Below are positions 33,575 to 40,941 of a DNA stretch of 64,000 nt, piece after piece. The notes under the pieces were generated by a model. It was given only the letters and a program-made list of their open reading frames with translations, did no database searches and was not told the origin of the DNA. Made by a program: the position numbers and the translations under genes. Each line of letters begins with the position of its first letter. The stretch's first letter is position 1. The stretch lies in the NCBI RefSeq assembly GCF_040545875.1, contig NZ_JBEPMR010000016.1; one strand, 5' to 3'. Source of the stretch: Faecalicatena_A orotica. Lineage in GTDB: Bacteria > Bacillota > Clostridia > Lachnospirales > Lachnospiraceae.

Positions 33575-34699
33575 TCAACGTTCCGGAGTTTTTTTCTGCT
33601 TTTCATTCTTCGTCAGTTCCGGCAGATACTGTTTTAATTCCTCAACAGCTTCTTTTACCAAAGGATGATTCTGGTATTCAGGTATCAGTTTCAACTCTTC
33701 TGCTGCAATCTCCCGCCTGTTAAACAGCGGCCACTGGATATCTGAGTAATCAGGGATTGTCGTGTCCTGCAGGACAAAACCGATACCCGGTCCCTTAGCT
33801 GTACCTTTCTTTCGGATACGCTGGTACTCCCTGACTGCTTCCGGCAGGGTCAGATTCTCCTGCATTTCCCCGAAATTATGAAATTCCATGCACTCCGCTG
33901 CAAAAAAAGAAATACTGGCATGTTTATCATGTTCTATTTCCTTCCTGTCTTTTTCATGTTCTGTTCCTTCCGACTGGATTGATTTCAGGCTTTCCCGAAT
34001 GGATGGCTTCTTCAAATATTCGGCATGTTCCGTCAGACGCTCCATCTTGGACAGCATCTTCTCCGTCCGGTCTTTCATTCCAGTCGTTACACCCATGACA
34101 TGGTATAAACCTTTCTGGATCTGGAATACGCTCCCACGTTCCACATCACGTTCCGGTGCTTTTACAGATTCTTTGCCAGCCAGCTCTCTCCCGATATTTC
34201 CGATATGGGTCTTCGCCGCATGCAGTTCATCTGCCATACTGCCAAGCCTGTCAATCCCTCTGTCCATTGATAAGACAGACTGGCTTAACTGGTTATGCAC
34301 TTTCTGGATACCCTTCTGCAGCCCTAAGAAATCGATCGTTTTTGCCAGTGTCAGGACTCCTTTTTCACGGAAATTCTTCACGGCCTTCTGGACACCCTCC
34401 ATAAATTTTTCTTTCAGTACATGGACCTGCTCCCTTGCTTCCTGTACTTTACCTTCCACTTTAGCAACGACACGCACAGCGGCCGCCTTGATCCCCTGAT
34501 CTTGGATCACACCAAGCTGCTCCTTCACATCCCTCAGTTCCTTTAGCACATCTCCCAGCTGTGTATCCATCGCATCCAGATATTGTGCAAGGCCGCTGAC
34601 CTGCTCCTTTTCCTCCTTCATCCCTTTTTCATCCAGAATCCGGAGCAATTCTTCCAATTGTTCCTGTTCCATAAGCGGTACTTTTAGTGTTGATTCCAT
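33575..34699 (-). CDS. DUF6674-like coiled-coil protein of conjugative element
   Basis: 374 residues, ATG behind GAAGGGAGTGATATTGT. It is highly charged, with extended helices and coiled coils over about 10-270. The C-terminal part (LPEAVREYQRIRKKGTAKGP then GIGFVLQD) resembles the small YodL/LPD-like domains found in element-encoded proteins. No membrane helix is seen. It sits between VirB4 and the wall hydrolase, as in other clostridial elements of this type. Role unknown. Confidence 0.75.
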   Translation of the reverse strand: MESTLKVPLMEQEQLEELLRILDEKGMKEEKEQVSGLAQYLDAMDTQLGDVLKELRDVKEQLGVIQDQGIKAAAVRVVAKVEGKVQEAREQVHVLKEKFMEGVQKAVKNFREKGVLTLAKTIDFLGLQKGIQKVHNQLSQSVLSMDRGIDRLGSMADELHAAKTHIGNIGRELAGKESVKAPERDVERGSVFQIQKGLYHVMGVTTGMKDRTEKMLSKMERLTEHAEYLKKPSIRESLKSIQSEGTEHEKDRKEIEHDKHASISFFAAECMEFHNFGEMQENLTLPEAVREYQRIRKKGTAKGPGIGFVLQDTTIPDYSDIQWPLFNRREIAAEELKLIPEYQNHPLVKEAVEELKQYLPELTKNEKQKKTPER

Positions 34700-34770
34700 A
34701 CAATATCACTCCCTTCTTTAAACATGTAATGCCGCGCCCCATATAGGACACGGCACATTTTTACACTCTT

Positions 34771-37107
34771 CTAAGCCTCCCCGGGCTTGGTTGTCATCAG
34801 TTTATATAACCCTGTATTTTTCGGGAACGAGTTTTCAAAAGGAACAATATTCCCGGAACACCGGATCAGCCCTCGCCCTGCACCTACATTCGTAATGTAC
34901 GACAGCTGATTATCCGAAATATTGAGCAGGGCAGCCAGTTCCTCCCTGTCCGTACTTGACTGGTTCAGCAGGATCAGGAACTCACTGTTGGCAAGCATCA
35001 ACCTTGCGGTATCAGATTTCAGAAGCTCTTCCACATTCTGTGTCAGCGCGGTAACAAAGCCGTTATACTTTCGGATTCTCTTATACAGCCGGTAGAAAAA
35101 ATCGCTGCTGTACTTATAACGGAAAAGAAGGTAAAATTCATCTGCAAAAATCCATGTTGTTTTCCCTTCCTTCCAGTTCTGGATTACCCGGTTGAAAATA
35201 CTATCCAGTGTTACCAGCATTCCCAAAGGCATCAGCTGTTCTCCCAGTTCCCGGATGTCATAATCAATGATCCTGCTTTTGGTATTGACATTCGTATTCT
35301 GAGCGAAAGTATTCAGGCTCCCATTGATAAACAGTTCCGATGACAGGGCCAGTCCCCTGGCCTCTTCCTCTGGCTGCAACATCAGTTGACGGTATAAATC
35401 TTTTAGAGTGGGCATATCTCCCTTATAACCATTTCTGATATAATCCCGGTAGACATCTGCAGTACAGCGGTCCAGTATGGATTTCTCTTTCGCAGACAAG
35501 TTCCCAGCTCCCACCAGCTGTTCAAATAGGGAGAGGATAAATTCAGACTTTTCGATTAACGGGTTCTTGTCATCTCCGTATGCCGCATCCATGTCCAGTG
35601 CATTCAGGTGGGTATCTGAGGTTGCTGAGATTCGGATGACTTCCCCGTTCAAAGATTCTACAAGGGAAGCAAATTCTGACTCCGGATCCAGAATTAAAAT
35701 GTCGTCATCCGTGGATAGAGCTAAATCCACAATCTCTTCTTTTGCTGAAAAACTCTTCCCAGAACCGCTTACCCCCAGACGGAAAGAGTTGCCGTTTAAC
35801 AGCTTCCTCCGGTCTGCCACCAGCATGTTTTTACTGACTGCGTTCTGCCCATAGTAGATCCCACCCGGCTGCATGATCTCCTGCGTGTGGAAGGGAATCA
35901 GGACAGCCGTGGATTCTGTGGTCAGAGTCCGCAGGACATTGATTTTCCGCAGGCCGTATGGCAGGACGGTATTGAGCCCGTCCACTTGCTGCCATTTTAA
36001 GACCGAAAGCTGGCACAGGTGCTTTCTGGCGATGGACAGCAGCGTATCGGTATCGGAGTCCAGCTGCTCTTTCGTATCTGCCATGTGCACCATCGTCAGA
36101 AGCCCGAACATCATCCGCTGATCCCGGGTCGTCAGGTCATCCAGCATCTCCTTGGTCTCTTTGCGCTGAAGCTCCATGTCGTAGGGCACCACTGCGGAAA
36201 AGTTATTGTTTGCGTTCTGGCGCCTCTGCCAGTTGGTCACATTCGTTTCCACACCCAGCAGACGGTTCTGGATCTCCCGGACCGCCTCATCGGTTGGCAC
36301 CGGCAGGATGTCAATGGACAGCATCAGGTCCCGGCTGAGATCGCACAGTTCCGAAACCATGTCATCCTTCACATAACTGGCGTAATCCTGCATATATAAG
36401 ACCCGTCCATAGCGGCCGTCAAGCTGGAAGCAGTCTTTGGAAACTTCCATACTTGCCGGGCAGATCCAATCCTTGAAGCTGTGCCCTTTTCTGGCATATT
36501 CTCTTAAGTCAAAGGGGACCCCCGTTGGTTTTCCTGCCCGAAAGAAATCACGGAAAACCTGCAGACGCTCCCCTGCATCCAGCTCTTCCCCTACGGAAGA
36601 TAGCTTTGCAAGGTGGGTGATGATATCGGTTCCCACACGGGCAAAATAAGTCCTTGCCTCGTCAATGTTCTTTTTATGGACGCTGATAGTCAGGTACCGT
36701 TCCTGATAAATGCTGTTATTGGTGCCGCTGACTTTGGAGAGCAGCATGTCGTTATACTCCCTGCGGTATTCATCCAGCCCATCCTGTTTCATGGGAATCA
36801 ATAAGGACTGTTCAAATTCCTCTTTATTAATTCTTCTATTATTCAGGGTAATCTTGGCAGATGTGCCGGAATCCAATGCATTTAAGAGTTCCGAATAATC
36901 CAGAAACATCTCTGTCTTATCGCTCTTGCTCGCAATGGAGTAATTGATATCCGAGAACCGGAATGTCTTTGAAAACTTGCTTTCCACTTGAAAAATCCCA
37001 TCCGGCCAGATCTTACGGATGGGGACTGCCTGTTGGACAGATTTGGGGACTTTAAACTTCTCCCTGTCCATTTTTGTTGCCTGATTAAGAGTTTTAATCA
37101 ACCGCAT
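34771..37107 (-). CDS. VirB4-family conjugation ATPase
   Basis: 778 residues, ATG behind GGGAAGGGGGG. The N-terminal VirB4 domain (about 1-380) precedes the motor domain with Walker A RLGVSGSGKSFSAKEE and Walker B TTWIFADEFYLLF, then VTALTQNVEELL. It powers assembly and substrate transport of the type IV secretion channel at the inner membrane. It overlaps the PrgI gene by 14 bases. It appears complete. Confidence 0.94.
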   Translation of the reverse strand: MRLIKTLNQATKMDREKFKVPKSVQQAVPIRKIWPDGIFQVESKFSKTFRFSDINYSIASKSDKTEMFLDYSELLNALDSGTSAKITLNNRRINKEEFEQSLLIPMKQDGLDEYRREYNDMLLSKVSGTNNSIYQERYLTISVHKKNIDEARTYFARVGTDIITHLAKLSSVGEELDAGERLQVFRDFFRAGKPTGVPFDLREYARKGHSFKDWICPASMEVSKDCFQLDGRYGRVLYMQDYASYVKDDMVSELCDLSRDLMLSIDILPVPTDEAVREIQNRLLGVETNVTNWQRRQNANNNFSAVVPYDMELQRKETKEMLDDLTTRDQRMMFGLLTMVHMADTKEQLDSDTDTLLSIARKHLCQLSVLKWQQVDGLNTVLPYGLRKINVLRTLTTESTAVLIPFHTQEIMQPGGIYYGQNAVSKNMLVADRRKLLNGNSFRLGVSGSGKSFSAKEEIVDLALSTDDDILILDPESEFASLVESLNGEVIRISATSDTHLNALDMDAAYGDDKNPLIEKSEFILSLFEQLVGAGNLSAKEKSILDRCTADVYRDYIRNGYKGDMPTLKDLYRQLMLQPEEEARGLALSSELFINGSLNTFAQNTNVNTKSRIIDYDIRELGEQLMPLGMLVTLDSIFNRVIQNWKEGKTTWIFADEFYLLFRYKYSSDFFYRLYKRIRKYNGFVTALTQNVEELLKSDTARLMLANSEFLILLNQSSTDREELAALLNISDNQLSYITNVGAGRGLIRCSGNIVPFENSFPKNTGLYKLMTTKPGEA

Positions 37108-37534
37108 CCCCCCTTCCCTTTTTCTTCATACGATGCGTTTTTTTCATACTCTGCTTTCTTTTCTGTATGACCTGCGCACCGTCACTTCCTGTACGCTCCC
37201 CGGCCCGAATGCAGTCTTCCATGCATTGGTAATAGAGATTCTCGGACTGGAAGGTCAGACGTTTGGGATACAGTAGCTCTGATTTGATAACTGTCCATAG
37301 AAACTGTTCTGCGGTCATGCCGTGGTACTTAAAAAAGCCACAGACTGCAAAGGGGGCAGATCCCATCACACACAGCCAGCCGGTGATCTCCTCCCCTGCC
37401 AGTTCCCTCAGACTGAAATAAATCCCGAGCGTTGCCCCGACTGCCAGCAGGGAAAATACACATTGGCGGAAATTCAGCCCGAAAAACATAGATTCCTGAT
37501 AATCCCTGATTTCTTTATTCATTTTTACTTCCAT
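37094..37534 (-). CDS. PrgI family membrane protein
   Basis: 146 residues. The family start MNKEIRDYQESMFFGLNFRQ lies four codons after the annotated ATG; either could be used. Two membrane helices follow (about 25-48 and 55-72), then a basic C-terminal tail. PrgI is a VirB3-like component placed before VirB4 in Gram-positive elements, as here, with an overlap. It starts directly at the stop of the DUF4313 gene. Confidence 0.88.
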   Translation of the reverse strand: MEVKMNKEIRDYQESMFFGLNFRQCVFSLLAVGATLGIYFSLRELAGEEITGWLCVMGSAPFAVCGFFKYHGMTAEQFLWTVIKSELLYPKRLTFQSENLYYQCMEDCIRAGERTGSDGAQVIQKRKQSMKKTHRMKKKGRGDAVD

Positions 37535-37969
37535 TTACCGTTCCTGTCCTTTCTTTGATTTCTTTGTGCGTCCCCTCTTTTCTGGTTCCTGTTTCGTCAT
37601 CCCATGAAGAGCCCGGTATTTCTCTACACCCTTGGGATCCAGCTCTGCCAGACGGTCCAGATTAAATGCCACCTTGCTGTATCTGGCATATCCGGAATAA
37701 CCCTCTTCCGAAAGCACCTTCCCCAATTTATGTTTTTTTATAAAGTCCAGCTTGCTGTTCTTGGCGAAATCATCAATATATGCCTCGTTGACTTCTGCCG
37801 GCGAATAGGGCAGATTGATGGTTAAGTCTGCGAAGGATTCCATCTCTCCGTCCTCTTTGTGCAAAAGTCCGATATAGAGCCGGTCACCGTATGCATAGGC
37901 ACCCACTTCAATTACTAATTCTTCATGTCCAAATTCCCAGTCATATCCTAATGTTTTTTGTTCTTCCAT
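37535..37969 (-). CDS. DUF4313 family protein
   Basis: 144 residues, ATG behind AAAGGAGATTAGAG. Soluble protein with GYDWEFGHEELVIEVGAYAY and LTINLPYSPAEVNEAYIDDF, ending in a Lys/Arg-rich tail. It matches the DUF4313 proteins encoded between the VirB6-like and PrgI genes of clostridial conjugative elements. Role unknown. Confidence 0.82.
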   Translation of the reverse strand: MEEQKTLGYDWEFGHEELVIEVGAYAYGDRLYIGLLHKEDGEMESFADLTINLPYSPAEVNEAYIDDFAKNSKLDFIKKHKLGKVLSEEGYSGYARYSKVAFNLDRLAELDPKGVEKYRALHGMTKQEPEKRGRTKKSKKGQER

Positions 37970-38017
37970 CTCTAATCTCCTTTTTCTAGATATTTCATTT
38001 ACTTTCTTTCCAACCTA

Positions 38018-38857
38018 TTACAATCCCATAATCTCTTTCACAATCCGGTCGGATGCCTTGATTGCCCCCACCAATACCAGCAGGTTAAAGATCAGTTCTC
38101 CCACATAATTCCATACAATGGTCACTGTTGACAGGCTGCTGTCGCTGATGGCCGGCGGGCTGGCTGCAAATACGGAAAAGATGATGCAGGCCAGTGCTAT
38201 GACTGCCCCTTCCAGACAGACACCGGCATATGACCGTACAAAGTTCTTCCCCACGGATTGTGTGGGTTCCCCTGCGAAGGTAGAGATGGGGATTGGTGCC
38301 AGTGCCGTATACATATACAGCTTGAACATCCTGCCGTAAACGCTCATGATCATGATAAAAGACATCACAGTAATCAGCAGGCTCCCAAGCAGCGTGACGA
38401 TCCACAAAGGGATCGACTCCAGCATGCCGACAGACTCAATCTTTTCCACGATCTCTGCTGGAAGCTCCGTGACCGCTCCCCCGGCCATGCCGGATTGGGA
38501 CATGATGGTGGAAACAACCCCCTGTATGATAGAGAAGATCGCTGTCATCAGTTCCATGCCGTACATGACAGCCCCCTGTGCCAGTGCGAAACGGACAAAC
38601 GCTTTCACCGCATGCTCCGGCTTTTTCATGTCCGTGAAGCTGCCGCAGGTCTTGACAATCCCTGCCGCAAAGAACAATACTAAGAGCCCATATCCAATGG
38701 CTTTCAGCGCATCGTTGATGGTCACCATGACTCTCCAGATTTCCCCGCCCTTGAAGGTTTCCGGGTTCTGTGTCAGGAGGGTCCATATCTCTGCCAGCTT
38801 ACTGCTCCAGGTTTCCAATGCAGAATTTAAATTCTGCACAATCCAGTTATCACTCAG
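38018..38857 (-). CDS. VirB6/TrbL-like transfer membrane protein
   Basis: About 279 residues. Seven or so hydrophobic segments: GYGLLVLFFAAGIVKTCGSF, QGAVMYGMELMTAIFSIIQG, WIVTLLGSLLITVMSFIMIM and others. The family usually begins SDNWIVQNLN. Here those codons are present but preceded by CTG (38855-38857) with GGGGGTG seven bases upstream, and a TGA closes the frame two codons further up. So the start is probably CTG; the only other option is an internal GTG at 38839. It forms the inner-membrane channel with VirB4 and PrgI. Confidence 0.85.
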   Translation of the reverse strand: MSDNWIVQNLNSALETWSSKLAEIWTLLTQNPETFKGGEIWRVMVTINDALKAIGYGLLVLFFAAGIVKTCGSFTDMKKPEHAVKAFVRFALAQGAVMYGMELMTAIFSIIQGVVSTIMSQSGMAGGAVTELPAEIVEKIESVGMLESIPLWIVTLLGSLLITVMSFIMIMSVYGRMFKLYMYTALAPIPISTFAGEPTQSVGKNFVRSYAGVCLEGAVIALACIIFSVFAASPPAISDSSLSTVTIVWNYVGELIFNLLVLVGAIKASDRIVKEIMGL

Positions 38858-38931
38858 TAATTTTCACCCCCTTTGCATTCAAAAATGAAAGGGAGGCCGT
38901 TTTAAGGCCTCCCGGTACATACGTTCCAGCC

Positions 38932-39315
38932 CTATCCCATGATCAGGTCTAGGATTTCTTTTGCAAAGGTGATGATGATCCCGCCGGCCAGCGTCAGGAA
39001 ACCATTGGCTCTCTGGCTGGGGTCGTGGCTTTTCAGACTGAGCCCGACCTGCACCACTCCAAATCCCAACAAGATCAGACCGATTGCGCGGATCAGGGAA
39101 AATATAAATGTGGATAAGTTATTGACTACCGACAGGGGATCCCCTGCGGCATAGACAGACATGCTTCCACAGCATAAGAAACACACAGCGCCCACATAGC
39201 AGAGGCAAATCCCCTTCTGCAGCCTCTGGGCAGGTGTTAGTTTGAATCGTTTTTTCTTTCTTTCCTTTTTATTCAGTTTTTGACAAAATCTATTCGTCAA
39301 TAGGCATTCCTCCAT
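38932..39315 (-). CDS. Maff2 family small membrane protein
   Basis: About 128 residues from the ATG at 39315; a TTG at 39300 with GGAGG spaced 8 bases is the better-placed start. A basic N-terminus is followed by a membrane helix/signal (GICLCYVGAVCFLCCGSMSVYA as two parts) and the conserved Maff2 C-terminus: VVNNLSTFIFSLIRAIGLIL, GFGVVQVGLSLKSHDPSQRA, NGFLTLAGGIIITF. It is a VirB2-like position small protein in these elements. It directly follows the truncated gene tail at 39320-39495. Confidence 0.82.
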   Translation of the reverse strand: MEECLLTNRFCQKLNKKERKKKRFKLTPAQRLQKGICLCYVGAVCFLCCGSMSVYAAGDPLSVVNNLSTFIFSLIRAIGLILLGFGVVQVGLSLKSHDPSQRANGFLTLAGGIIITFAKEILDLIMG

Positions 39316-39319
39316 TCTT

Positions 39320-39495
39320 CTACTGCCGGAACGCATCTGGATGTGCTCCGGAGGTTTCAAAAGGCTCCCCAAGGATGTCTTCCCAGGAGAGCAGTTCATA
39401 GTCATCATATCGGGTTTCATCAAACGGAAAGCTGTCATGTGCCAACGGAGCCTCCGCATAGTTGTAGGCTTCGGCTCCTCCATCCTCCGTATGAG
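39320..39495 (-). pseudogene. C-terminal stub of a transfer gene (VirD4-type position)
   Basis: An open frame ending at TAG 39320-39322 encodes AEAYNYAEAPLAHDSFPFDE, ETRYDDYELLSWEDILGEPF and AHPDAFRQ. It is clearly coding-like but has no start. Upstream it merges with the end of the glycosyltransferase near 39495-39505. In related elements the gene before Maff2 is usually the coupling protein VirD4, so this may be its tail; I did not recognise the sequence itself. Confidence 0.45.
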
Positions 39496-40313
39496 GATAC
39501 CACCATGATGATCTCCAGATAATTCCTCATATAGTGCCGCAGCTTTATATGCGGTACTTCCTGGGCATTGGAAATATTATAATCGTCAATCATGTAATAG
39601 TTTACCTTTAACTGCTGGTCAATACGGCGGATCATCATCTGCTCATTTACCGACTGGTCCTCCCTGCCGATATAATACCTGTAAAAATCCACATTCAGAT
39701 AATACATCGTTTTCACAAAAGGCAGAGGGTGGTAGACAAAGATATTGTCCACATAAAAGGTATGCTCCGGGAGCTGCAGGCGGCACTCTCTCAGCAGTTT
39801 TGTCCGATAGATGACGGAATGCATCAGAATGTACTGCCCTTTTCTTAAAAATTTTACATCATCCCATGTAAATACTCTATTCTGGGGAAATGCGCTCCGG
39901 TAACGCATGGCTTTTTTATGTTTTGCCCCTTCTTTTTCATAGACGAAATTGCTGATCACCATATCCACCAGCTGCTGCTCACCGGCAAGTGCAGCCAAAG
40001 TTTTCATCATCTCTTTGAATGCAGAAATAGACACCCAGTCATCACTGTCCACCACCTTGAAAAACAGCCCTGACGCATGGCGCAGACCGGTATTGACGGC
40101 TTCTCCATGCCCTCCGTTTTCCTGATGGATGACTTTAACGATATCCGGATAATCGTTGGCATATTTCTCTGCAATCTCCCCTGTACGGTCCAAAGAGCCG
40201 TCATTCACAATGATGATCTCCACCTCCGGCCCGCCCGTCAACAGGGAATGAATACAATTTTCCATATACGCCTCGGAATTATAACAGGGCACTGTAACGG
40301 ATAAAACCTTCAT
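39435..40313 (-). CDS. Family 2 glycosyltransferase, C-terminus replaced
   Basis: About 292 residues from MKVLSVTVPCYNSEAYMENC (ATG at 40313 with GGATGGAAAC before it). GT2 features: VTVPCYNSEAYMENCIHSLL, IIVNDGSLDRTGEIAEKYA and the DXD-like VVDSDDWVSISAF. It transfers sugars from nucleotide sugars. Near the end NYLEIIMVVSS is family-like, then the reading passes into sequence shared with the conjugative element (SYGGWRSRSLQLCGGSVGT). The last 40 or so residues are therefore lost, probably by a deletion joining the two regions. The catalytic part is intact. Confidence 0.85.
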   Translation of the reverse strand: MKVLSVTVPCYNSEAYMENCIHSLLTGGPEVEIIIVNDGSLDRTGEIAEKYANDYPDIVKVIHQENGGHGEAVNTGLRHASGLFFKVVDSDDWVSISAFKEMMKTLAALAGEQQLVDMVISNFVYEKEGAKHKKAMRYRSAFPQNRVFTWDDVKFLRKGQYILMHSVIYRTKLLRECRLQLPEHTFYVDNIFVYHPLPFVKTMYYLNVDFYRYYIGREDQSVNEQMMIRRIDQQLKVNYYMIDDYNISNAQEVPHIKLRHYMRNYLEIIMVVSSYGGWRSRSLQLCGGSVGT

Positions 40314-40332
40314 GTTTCCATCCTCCACCTTT

Positions 40333-40941
40333 CTATTTCTTCCCGGCTTCCCCTTCCGGAAAGATAATCTTAAATACAAAGAAAAAGATAATCATAGATA
40401 CACCGCCGGTAATAAAGGTCACCAGTAGATTGTAGATTGCCGGTGCCACATAAGCAGATGCAATGGGCATCCATAAATTATTAAATCCGTTGCAGATCAG
40501 GGAGATTACGATCCATGCAATAAAATACCACATTGCCTGATAGACAGGATTCCCTTTGCTCTTAAATGTAATGTTTCTCTGCAGTGGGAAATTAATGCAC
40601 TGTGCCAGGAAAGAACCAACCTCATAGCTGATAAAGTAACCAAGTCCGCCGCCAATCAGTACCGCCCCGCTGGCATCATAGAGGACATTATATCCAAGCA
40701 GGCTCCATGTAAAATCAACTCCGAAGATGTGCAGTTCCTTCTGGGGCCACATAAATTCTGTCCCGGCAAGCCCGATTCCGAGAAGCGCTGGCATAAATGT
40801 AAAGATCAGGTACTGGAATACGGTCACCATCATGCTGAATACAAAGAAATAGAAAATCTGGTATACCCATTTTGCCAGCTTCGGGTGTTTCTCTTCAAAC
40901 CTGTTCCATATCCCCATCCATTTTTCTTTTATCTGACTCAT
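40333..40941 (-). CDS. GtrA-like membrane protein
   Basis: 202 residues. Four membrane helices (about 30-52, 75-120, 138-158, 167-192) with the GtrA-like segment FPLQRNITFKSKGNPVYQAM. GtrA proteins are thought to move lipid-linked sugars across the membrane, and are paired with GT2 enzymes as here (20-base gap). It overlaps the end of the GH3 gene by 4 bases, so it belongs to the same operon as the two glycosidases. Confidence 0.85.
   Translation of the reverse strand: MSQIKEKWMGIWNRFEEKHPKLAKWVYQIFYFFVFSMMVTVFQYLIFTFMPALLGIGLAGTEFMWPQKELHIFGVDFTWSLLGYNVLYDASGAVLIGGGLGYFISYEVGSFLAQCINFPLQRNITFKSKGNPVYQAMWYFIAWIVISLICNGFNNLWMPIASAYVAPAIYNLLVTFITGGVSMIIFFFVFKIIFPEGEAGKK

Noticed and set aside
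37094..37107. Frameshift between VirB4 and PrgI
   Set aside because: The 14-base overlap is normal coupling; both proteins are complete.
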